Source: Alistipes sp.
GTDB taxonomy: Bacteria; Bacteroidota; Bacteroidia; Bacteroidales; Rikenellaceae
DNA length: 64,000 bases
Assembly (NCBI GenBank): GCA_031285405.1
Contig: JAITWH010000003.1
Location: forward strand, 1-64,000
Direction of reading: 5' to 3'
A program made the position numbers and the translations under genes. The notes under the pieces are model-generated. The model was not told the DNA's origin, searched no databases, and saw only the letters and a list, made by a program, of their open reading frames with translations. Below are positions 56,523 through 64,000 of this stretch, in pieces; the first letter of the stretch is position 1; each line of letters starts with the position of its first letter.

Positions 56523-58403
56523 TTAGAATACAATTTTCACCCCACCCATAACCCCGGCGCCAAGGCCGCGATAGGTGGGATATGGATAAAGCGCCTGATT
56601 AGCAAGATTTTGTCCCTCGACAAAGACCCAAAAATCGGGCCGCACCTTCACATCGACCGCCAACGACACATCGACCGTCGACTCGATCCGCCGGTTTTGC
56701 GCCCCCACGACGTCGTACGTAAGGCCATACGCAGGGACATAGAGCTCGTCACCATAAAACGGCCCACTGCGCCAAACCGTATATTCGCGCTCGCCGATGA
56801 GCCGCGCGCCGGCCCTCACCGAGACGACATCGCCATGCCGGTACGACAGCTCCACCCCCGCATCGTAGCGCGGCAGGTCGCCCACGGGAACGAAGCCGTC
56901 GTAGTACAACCCGCTGAAAACAAACTTGTTCCAGTTGCCGTACACCCTCGCGCCGAAGCCGCCTAAGCCCTTCAGCCCGACCTCGCCGCCGACCGTGTAA
57001 CGCGTTCCGTCGACCGCCATGTCATCGAAAATCATCGGCAAAAACCCGACAGCCCGAACTTCGCCATCCGCCCCCCAGTCGCCCACCAAACCGCCGCCGT
57101 CCGCCATCGGAACGATCCTCTGACGCCCCGTCAGCAGCACATAGTCATCCATCAGCGATACCCCGCCGGCCAGCCGGTACGAAAAAATCCCGCCGATAGT
57201 CCCCGAGACCCCCACCCGCGCGTCGCTCACAAGGCTCGTCGCCCCCGTGCCAACGGCGTAGGGATTGCGGCGCGACAACGCCTCGCGACTGTTGTCGATG
57301 GTGCTCGAAGTGTAGCTCACGAACGGCACCACCCCTCCGTCGGCAAAATTCAGGCGCGCCTCGAACGAGGGGGTCAGCCCCACATGGTTCTGCCCGTGGG
57401 CTTTGTTGCCGATGTGTCGCACGTCGACGCCGACTCGCATGCTGAGCGCTCCCGCCTCCATCAGGTACCTCGGTGCGAAGGTCACGGTCGTGGCGCTTCC
57501 GGGCCACCGAACATCACCGTCAACCCCATACATCGCCGGGCCAAACGCCCCGCGCTCGGCAACCGCCAACTCGAAACCGTGCAGCCTGTCGTCCCGACCG
57601 AACATCTGCGACGCGACGAGGCGCAAATTCAGGTCGTATTGATCATCGCGATCGACACGCGCGATCCCGCCGTCGACCTTCACGCCGAAGTTGAACTTCG
57701 ACAGGTCGGTGAACGAGTCGCCGAAACTCACCCCGCCGCCCAGCCTGCCGAAAGCGATGCGATGCATGTCGCGATCGTACACAAAGCCCCGCACGTAGGG
57801 CACGCTCGACAAGGGGTCGGGCTCGATGTCGGCCGCGCCGTAGGGGTCAAACACGCGATGGTCGAAGGTCAGTTCGCCCGCCAAAGTGTAGCGTCCGTCA
57901 CGCCCCGTCTGTCGCGTGCCCCACAGCCCGATGCCGTTGTAGAGCTCGCGCGCGGAGCTCTTCACCCCCAGGTCGTTAGTCAGCCGCGACCACGACCCAC
58001 TGTGATTTGCAAAGAGCCCGAAGGTGCGCCCCGCCCGCATCTGCGGAGTGAAGTACAAGTCGAGCGCGCTGCGAAACGGCACCCCCGCTCCGGCGCGCAC
58101 ATAGAGTCGCCGCGCGTCCAAAGGCACGGTGCTGACCGCGGCGGGTGCGAAAGGCCGCGTGTCGAACGAGGTGTCGGACGCTGTGGATGTGATCCGGTAC
58201 GAGATCGCGGGCCTCAGCCTCACCGTGTCGGTCATGTCGGGCTCCACGGGCAGCTTCACCGCCTGCCCCACCCGCGGGGTGTAGGCTCGCGTCACCTCCA
58301 ACTGCTTGGAGATATCTTCGGGCGTCTGCGTCTGCGCCTGCGTCTGTGTCGCGGCACCCACGGCCACGCACATCGCGACTGCTAAAACTATCTCTCTTTT
58401 CAT
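56523..58403 (-). CDS. Outer membrane beta-barrel protein (TonB-dependent-receptor-like barrel)
   Basis: Signal peptide; many alternating amphipathic strands; C-terminal YPYPTYRGLGAGVMGGVKIVF ending in Phe. Confidence 0.75.
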   Translation of the reverse strand: MKREIVLAVAMCVAVGAATQTQAQTQTPEDISKQLEVTRAYTPRVGQAVKLPVEPDMTDTVRLRPAISYRITSTASDTSFDTRPFAPAAVSTVPLDARRLYVRAGAGVPFRSALDLYFTPQMRAGRTFGLFANHSGSWSRLTNDLGVKSSARELYNGIGLWGTRQTGRDGRYTLAGELTFDHRVFDPYGAADIEPDPLSSVPYVRGFVYDRDMHRIAFGRLGGGVSFGDSFTDLSKFNFGVKVDGGIARVDRDDQYDLNLRLVASQMFGRDDRLHGFELAVAERGAFGPAMYGVDGDVRWPGSATTVTFAPRYLMEAGALSMRVGVDVRHIGNKAHGQNHVGLTPSFEARLNFADGGVVPFVSYTSSTIDNSREALSRRNPYAVGTGATSLVSDARVGVSGTIGGIFSYRLAGGVSLMDDYVLLTGRQRIVPMADGGGLVGDWGADGEVRAVGFLPMIFDDMAVDGTRYTVGGEVGLKGLGGFGARVYGNWNKFVFSGLYYDGFVPVGDLPRYDAGVELSYRHGDVVSVRAGARLIGEREYTVWRSGPFYGDELYVPAYGLTYDVVGAQNRRIESTVDVSLAVDVKVRPDFWVFVEGQNLANQALYPYPTYRGLGAGVMGGVKIVF

Positions 58404-58411
58404 TGTGATCG

Positions 58412-61291
58412 TCATTCGTTGGAAAGGTTTGCGATGCGCTCTTTGGCGGCGGCGATGATGCCGTCGTTGTCGGGCGAGTAGCCGTCGACTATGCTCTGGA
58501 ACGTGGCCCGCGCCTGAAACGTGTCGCCGTCGCGCACATAGATGTCGCCCAGCGTCAGAAACGCCTCGCCCAACCAATATCCGTGGGGAGTGCCCGCCTG
58601 CGAGAATGCGAACACCGCCTCCTCGGCGCCGCGCATGTCGCCCGTGTCGTACATATACTGTATCACGCGATAGGCGCTCTCGGCCCCCTCGGCTGTGCGC
58701 ACCTCCGCGTCGGCAAGTTCGCGATATATGGCAGCGGCGGCAGCGGTCTCGCCACGACCTCGCATCACACCCGCCGCCGCGAAACGTATCTTTCGTAACG
58801 CCTGATCGCCACTCCCCCCGCTCTGCTTGGCAACCCTTTCGGCGGCGGCGGTTATGCGCTCGGGATCACCGGTGGCGATGGTGCTGTCGACATACCCCTC
58901 GACGATCCTCCTCACGGCGGCCTCGTCGGTGGTCAGATTCCACAGCTTCAGATAGGTGTCGGCGGCCTCGGCGTGTCGTCCGGCGGCGAAGTACAACCCC
59001 GACAGGTAGCCCAGCGCGGTGGGAATGTACTGTCCGCGCGCGTCGCCGCCAATGTAGCCTTCGAGAGCCGGAATCGCCTTCGCCCCGTCACCCGACAGGT
59101 AGACCATCTGCGCGGCGGCAAAGGTGAGCGAATCCCTCTGCGCCTCGCCCACGTCGGTCGGAGCCCCCGCCTCGCGCGCGTATGAGAAGTATCCGTCCAC
59201 ATCGCCCGCGTCGACGTAGAGCCCCCTTATGCCGGCCATGGCGTCCTGCGCCTCGCGCGAATATGGTGCCCGTTCGACGATCATCTTGTAGTAGCGCATC
59301 GACTGCTCGCGGTCGCCCATGTTGAGATAGGCCAGCCCCATGTTCGAGAGCGCCGGCAGCATGAGTGTCGAGTTGGGATACCGTTCGATGAAGCCGGCGA
59401 GTGTCCGCGCGCCGTCGGAGTAGTTGTCGCGCGAGATGTGGTATCGCCCCAACTCGTAGGTCGCCTGCTCGACGTAGTCGCCCTCGTTGGCCGAGATTAT
59501 CGCCTGCAAACTCTCGATCTTGCGATCGGCGCGCCCCACCAGCCCCAGCATCATCGCCCGCTGATAGGCCGAGTAGTATCGCTCGCCGGTGCCGACCGCC
59601 GCCGCCTCGTCGTAACGTTCGATGGCCCTCCAATACTCCCTCTGGGCGTGGTCGATGTCGCCCACTCGGTTCAGCGCGTCGGCGCGGTAGGAGTCGCGTG
59701 AGGAGTGGCGCCCCAGAAACTCGTCGAACCGGCGGCGCGAGGCGGCCCAATCGCCGAGGTTGAAACTCGCGTAGCCCAGATTGTAGCGCGCCATGGTGTT
59801 CTCGACCTCCGACTCGGGCGACAACCTCAGATACTCCTCGTACTTTGCGATCGCGGCGGCGGCATCGCCCTGCCCGTAGAGAATCTCGCCCTGCCAGAAT
59901 GCCGCCAAAGCTGTGTACTTGGCGTTGTAGCGATACTGCGACGACACCCCCAACAGCCTCGCGGCCTCGGTCGTGTCGCCGGCGGCGTAACATTCGAGGG
60001 CGCGAAAATATGTGATCTTCTGCAGCGCGGCCCTCACGTTGTTGTCGGGATCGGGGTGCTGGACGATGGCTTCGTAGGCGGCCTCGTAGTCGTGCGAGTT
60101 GTAGTAGGCGGCAATCAGATACTCCCTCGCCTCGGGAGCGCGCGGCGACTCGGGATAGGTGGCTATGTATCGCGTGAGCACATTGATCGCCTCGTTGAAC
60201 AACCCGCCCTGAGTCTCGAACAGCAGCTTCCCGTAGTTGAACAGCGCATCCTCGGCGATGGCGGCGTCGTGGCCCGAGGCGGCGGCGATGGAGAAGGACT
60301 GCAACGCCCGCTGCTTGTCGTCCAAGTGCAGATAGATGTCGGCCAGGTGGTACGAAGCGTTCTGCGAGATGGCGTCGTCGGCCCCCGTCGCGCGCGCCAG
60401 ATATCCCGCCGCGTCGGCGAAACGCTCCTGCCGGTAGAGTGCGAATCCGGCGGTGTAGTTCTCCATGCGACTCATCGCGCCGCCCATCCGCTCGTAGCTC
60501 TCGATGCTGCCCAGCGCCCTGTCGTACTCGCCCAGGTGGAACCAACTCTGCGCCGCCATCCCCGCCAACTCGGCGCGTCGCGGCATGGCGGTCTGAGGAA
60601 TTAGCCGCTCGGCGTTCTCGGCCACGTAGCGATAGTTACCCTCGATGAACTCGATCTGCAACAGATAGTAGGGCACGATTGCGGAGTACGAAGGGTCGTC
60701 GGCAAGTGCCGAAAATCCCTGCTTGGCGGCGGCGTAATCCCCCGCGGCGTAATCCATATATGCGGCGTAGTATGCGGCGGCCGGAGCGTACGAACTCTCC
60801 GCCGACACCTTGGCAAACTCACTGCGAGCACCGTCGTACCCACCCGCCGAGAAGAGACTGTGGCCAAGTTTGAAGTGATACTCGTCGCGCTCGCCCGCGG
60901 GCAGCCTGCGCGGATTGACCTCGGTGAGCATCTGTCGCCCCCCGTCGGCGTCGCCCGTGTCGTACCTCAGCACCCCCGCCCTAAAACGCAGCAGGTCGGC
61001 GTAGGTCGGACACCTCTCGATCAACGCATCCAGCCTCGCCCCCGCGTCGGGCCTTTCGAGCCTCGCCGCACATAGCGCCGCGTAGACCTCGGCCTCGTCG
61101 CTCGCGGGAGCCCGCCCGAACTCATACTCCGCCGCGGCCCACCGACCGGCGTCGTACAACGCGCGGGCAGTCGCCAGATGGTCTTTGGCGGCGACGGTTT
61201 GCACTACGGGAGTCGCAGTTCGGGCAGTTATTTGAGCCGCCGCGCCCCACACCGGCAGCACGGCCCACAGCAGATATATCACCTTTCTCAT
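58412..61291 (-). CDS. Tetratricopeptide-repeat protein (secreted/periplasmic)
   Basis: Signal peptide MRKVIYLLWAVLPVWGAAAQ; many TPR-like units (e.g. AAAIAKYEEYLRLSPESEVENTMARYNLGYASFNLGDWAASRRRFDEFL). Confidence 0.9.
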   Translation of the reverse strand: MRKVIYLLWAVLPVWGAAAQITARTATPVVQTVAAKDHLATARALYDAGRWAAAEYEFGRAPASDEAEVYAALCAARLERPDAGARLDALIERCPTYADLLRFRAGVLRYDTGDADGGRQMLTEVNPRRLPAGERDEYHFKLGHSLFSAGGYDGARSEFAKVSAESSYAPAAAYYAAYMDYAAGDYAAAKQGFSALADDPSYSAIVPYYLLQIEFIEGNYRYVAENAERLIPQTAMPRRAELAGMAAQSWFHLGEYDRALGSIESYERMGGAMSRMENYTAGFALYRQERFADAAGYLARATGADDAISQNASYHLADIYLHLDDKQRALQSFSIAAASGHDAAIAEDALFNYGKLLFETQGGLFNEAINVLTRYIATYPESPRAPEAREYLIAAYYNSHDYEAAYEAIVQHPDPDNNVRAALQKITYFRALECYAAGDTTEAARLLGVSSQYRYNAKYTALAAFWQGEILYGQGDAAAAIAKYEEYLRLSPESEVENTMARYNLGYASFNLGDWAASRRRFDEFLGRHSSRDSYRADALNRVGDIDHAQREYWRAIERYDEAAAVGTGERYYSAYQRAMMLGLVGRADRKIESLQAIISANEGDYVEQATYELGRYHISRDNYSDGARTLAGFIERYPNSTLMLPALSNMGLAYLNMGDREQSMRYYKMIVERAPYSREAQDAMAGIRGLYVDAGDVDGYFSYAREAGAPTDVGEAQRDSLTFAAAQMVYLSGDGAKAIPALEGYIGGDARGQYIPTALGYLSGLYFAAGRHAEAADTYLKLWNLTTDEAAVRRIVEGYVDSTIATGDPERITAAAERVAKQSGGSGDQALRKIRFAAAGVMRGRGETAAAAAIYRELADAEVRTAEGAESAYRVIQYMYDTGDMRGAEEAVFAFSQAGTPHGYWLGEAFLTLGDIYVRDGDTFQARATFQSIVDGYSPDNDGIIAAAKERIANLSNE

Positions 61292-61322
61292 TGCTGGAAT
61301 AGTTTGGGCAAATATACAAAAT

Positions 61323-62171
61323 TTAATCGACACGGCTCGTGAGGGGGTGCACGACGCGAAACCCCTCGGCAAGAGTGACGCTCACGCGGCCGACGCGAAT
61401 GGGGCTCTCGATCAGCAGCGGAATTCTGTTTCGGTCGTCCGACACCCACACCGTGAGGGTCATCCCCTCCTCGTAGGTCGAGCCGTCGGAGGTGGCCATG
61501 GTGCAGGTGAACTTCAGCGCGCGGAACGTCCCTATCTTTCTGACTTTCACCGTCTCGCGCCCGATGTATCGGAAAATTATCGGCTTCGAGTCCTCACTCA
61601 GCACCAGCTCCAGCACGTTGGCCTCGCCGGGAGAGAGCGCCCCCACGTCGATCGTCCGCAAACGGTAGAGCAGCGACAGCGCGTCGCCACTGTTATCGGC
61701 CAGTGGGATTGTGGAGTATCGGTCGGCGCTCCAGTTTCTGTTGCGGCGCACGTTGCTCACGCTCATCGCCGCCCAGTCGTAGTTGTATGTCGCGCGAAAG
61801 GCGTAGTTGTTCTCGCGGATGTCGCTTGTCATGCGGCTCGGCAGCAGCGTGCGGCCGTCGAGCCAGGTGTGGTAGGTGTCGTCCAACTCAAACAGACTCT
61901 TGACCCCGCCGCCGGTTCGCCCGTTGCCCACGATGTGGAAGTGAGGCCGGCCGCCGAAGTTCTCTTCGAGGGTGCGCATCGACACCCTCATGATGTTGAT
62001 GTTGGGGATTAGCGCCGCGCGGTACGACACGTTGTAGAGCAACTGTTCGCCGTCGCCGAAGGGAAGCTGCGGTTGTCGCTGCTGCTGTTGTGCCTGCGCC
62101 GAAGCACACTCGCCCGCACCGAGAAGCAGTGCGGCGGTCAGGGTGAGTAGTAGTAAAAGTCGGTTTTTCAT
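61323..62171 (-). CDS. DUF3108-like secreted protein
   Basis: Signal peptide; FGDGEQLLYNVSYRAALIPNINIMRVSMRT... typical of DUF3108 proteins. Confidence 0.75.
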   Translation of the reverse strand: MKNRLLLLLTLTAALLLGAGECASAQAQQQQRQPQLPFGDGEQLLYNVSYRAALIPNINIMRVSMRTLEENFGGRPHFHIVGNGRTGGGVKSLFELDDTYHTWLDGRTLLPSRMTSDIRENNYAFRATYNYDWAAMSVSNVRRNRNWSADRYSTIPLADNSGDALSLLYRLRTIDVGALSPGEANVLELVLSEDSKPIIFRYIGRETVKVRKIGTFRALKFTCTMATSDGSTYEEGMTLTVWVSDDRNRIPLLIESPIRVGRVSVTLAEGFRVVHPLTSRVD

Positions 62172-62209
62172 GCTTATATTAAAACGGGTAAACGGGCTAA
62201 AAAGTATTT

Positions 62210-64000
62210 TTACGAAATCTGGCTGAAGTCTTTAGGCGCAAGTGGCGTGTAACGCTCCCGCAGAGCTCGCACCAGAGCGTTCCTCGCGGTCTCCAACATC
62301 GGGTCGGCGTCGAGAATCGCTCCCGCCACCCGGCGTGTGAGCTCCACGATCTGTTGGTCGCGCCCAAGGTCGGCAATGTGCAAATCGAATGCCATACCGC
62401 TCTGCTGCGTTCCGGCCAGATCGCCCGTGCCCCTCAACCGCATGTCCAACTCCGCAAGTTCGAAGCCGTCGTTCGTCTCGACCATCGCAGCCAGCCGCTG
62501 CCTCGCGTCGCGCGAAAGTTTGTCGCCGCTCATCAGCACGCAGTACGACTGATCGCCGCCGCGCCCCACCCGACCCCTCAACTGGTGCAGCTGCGACAGT
62601 CCGAACCGCTCGGCGCTCTCGATCACCATCACCGTGGCGTTGGGCACATCGACCCCCACCTCGATGACCGACGTCGCGACCATGATCTGCGCCCGCCGCT
62701 CCTTGAACTCCTGCATCGCTAACTGCTTATCCTCGGGCTTCATCTTCCCGTGCACGGCGATGACCTGATAGTCGGGCCGCGGAAAGTCGCGCGTGATGCT
62801 CTCGAACCCGTCGTACAGATCTTTGTAGTCCATCTTCTCCGACTCCTTTATTAAGGGGTAGACGACGTAGACCTGCCGCCCCTTTGCGATCTCGCGCCTC
62901 AAGAATCCCCACACCGCCAACCTGTCGCCGTCCCTCTTGTGATAAGTTTTGATGGGCTGCCTGCCGGGCGGAAGTTCATCTATCACCGACACCTCCAGAT
63001 CGCCGTAGAGCGTCATCGCGAGGGTCCGCGGAATTGGCGTGGCGGTCATCACCAGAATGTGCGGCGGCCGACTGTTTTTGGCCCACAGCCTCGCCCGCTG
63101 CTCGACGCCGAACCGGTGCTGCTCGTCGATCACCACGAGGCCCAGATTTGCAAACTGCACCCTGTCTTCGATCAGCGCATGGGTGCCGATCAGAATGTCG
63201 ACCTCTCCCGCGGCGGCGGCCTCCAACACCTCCCGACGTTCGGCCGCCCTCGACGCGCCGGTCAGTATGCCGACCCTCACCCCCAACCCCTCGACCATTC
63301 GCGATATCGACGCGAAGTGTTGCCGCGCGAGTATCTCCGTGGGCGCCATCATGCAGCTCTGGAACCCGTTGTCGGCCGCCAACAGCATCGCCACCAGAGC
63401 CACCAGGGTCTTCCCACTGCCCACGTCGCCCTGCAACAGTCTGTTCATCTGGCGCCCGCTCACCGTGTCGGCGCGAATCTCCTTTATCACCTTTTTCTGT
63501 GCACCGGTCAGCTCAAAAGGCAGCTTCTCCGACCAAAACGCATTAAAGAACTCCCCCACCTTGGGAAACACAAATCCATTCTCGCGAGTCAGCCTCACGC
63601 TCCGCTTCGAGAGGATATCCAACTGGATGCCAAACAGCTCCTCGAACTTCAGCCTCTGCTCCGCCGCCTTCAGCAGCGCCGGCGACTGCGGAAAGTGGAT
63701 GTTGAAGAGCGCCTCTCGCCGCCCCATCAGCCCCTGTTCCCCGATCAGATATTCGGGCAGCGTCTCGACGATGCTCCCCTGCGCCGCCTGCCACGCCGCC
63801 GCCACCAACCCTCCGATGCCCTTTGTGCCGAGATGTATCCCCGTCAGTTTCTCGGTCGTGCCATACACCGCCTGCAACACCCCCGCCGGCCGATCGCCCG
63901 CCCCGTCGACCCCCTCCATCTCGGGATGCACCATCGAGAACTCGCCGCGATAGAAGTGAGGCCGCCCGAAGAAGACATACTCCCGCCCGGGCTCGATGCG
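62210..64000 (-). CDS. recG: ATP-dependent DNA helicase RecG (N-terminus beyond the window end)
   Basis: RLLQGDVGSGKTLVALVAMLLAADNG; GTHALIEDRVQFANLGLVVIDEQHRFGVEQR; MTATPIPRTLAMTLYGDL; QLHQLRGRVGRGG. The frame stays open to 64000. Confidence 0.95.
   Translation of the reverse strand, partial: RIEPGREYVFFGRPHFYRGEFSMVHPEMEGVDGAGDRPAGVLQAVYGTTEKLTGIHLGTKGIGGLVAAAWQAAQGSIVETLPEYLIGEQGLMGRREALFNIHFPQSPALLKAAEQRLKFEELFGIQLDILSKRSVRLTRENGFVFPKVGEFFNAFWSEKLPFELTGAQKKVIKEIRADTVSGRQMNRLLQGDVGSGKTLVALVAMLLAADNGFQSCMMAPTEILARQHFASISRMVEGLGVRVGILTGASRAAERREVLEAAAAGEVDILIGTHALIEDRVQFANLGLVVIDEQHRFGVEQRARLWAKNSRPPHILVMTATPIPRTLAMTLYGDLEVSVIDELPPGRQPIKTYHKRDGDRLAVWGFLRREIAKGRQVYVVYPLIKESEKMDYKDLYDGFESITRDFPRPDYQVIAVHGKMKPEDKQLAMQEFKERRAQIMVATSVIEVGVDVPNATVMVIESAERFGLSQLHQLRGRVGRGGDQSYCVLMSGDKLSRDARQRLAAMVETNDGFELAELDMRLRGTGDLAGTQQSGMAFDLHIADLGRDQQIVELTRRVAGAILDADPMLETARNALVRALRERYTPLAPKDFSQIS

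Overview
The window is a GC-rich chromosomal segment of a Bacteroidota bacterium, probably Bacteroidales. The lineage call is inference, based on TAnnTTTG-type -7 boxes, lack of Shine-Dalgarno leaders, a Bacteroidetes-type dcw cluster and FtsL, and SdhCAB. Most of it is conserved core genes: tRNA-Leu(CAA), dnaX, tyrS, sdhCAB, a histidine operon (hisG-D-C-B-A-F-IE), prmC-recX, murB-tilS-holA, a full dcw cluster (rsmH-ftsL-ftsI-murE-mraY-murD-ftsW-murG-murC-ftsQ-ftsA-ftsZ), rsgA, ispG and recG (truncated by the window end). No CRISPR array, rRNA, prophage or transposase was seen. The most interesting signals are: (1) a histidine-operon attenuator with a 17-aa leader peptide containing six consecutive His codons and mutually exclusive hairpins; (2) an A10G slippery site in dnaX with a -1 stop that would give a gamma-like product; (3) a family of 7-bp A/T heptamer arrays placed directly 5' of the start codons of sdhC, hisD, ftsQ and ftsZ, and once inside the prmC coding sequence; (4) an array of four GTGTTAC-N4-GTAAC palindromes at 32-33 bp spacing, with a near-identical palindrome inside the 5-formyl-THF cyclo-ligase gene; (5) a dispersed TATAACTAA/TTAGTTATA hairpin repeat family; (6) a nested inverted repeat between divergent promoters at the head of the dcw cluster, where mraZ is absent; (7) a GH2 glycosidase-like protein lacking both expected catalytic glutamates; (8) hisH missing from the his operon; and (9) several -7 boxes only 2-8 nt from start codons, suggesting leaderless mRNAs. 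All calls come from reading the sequence; no database search was run.
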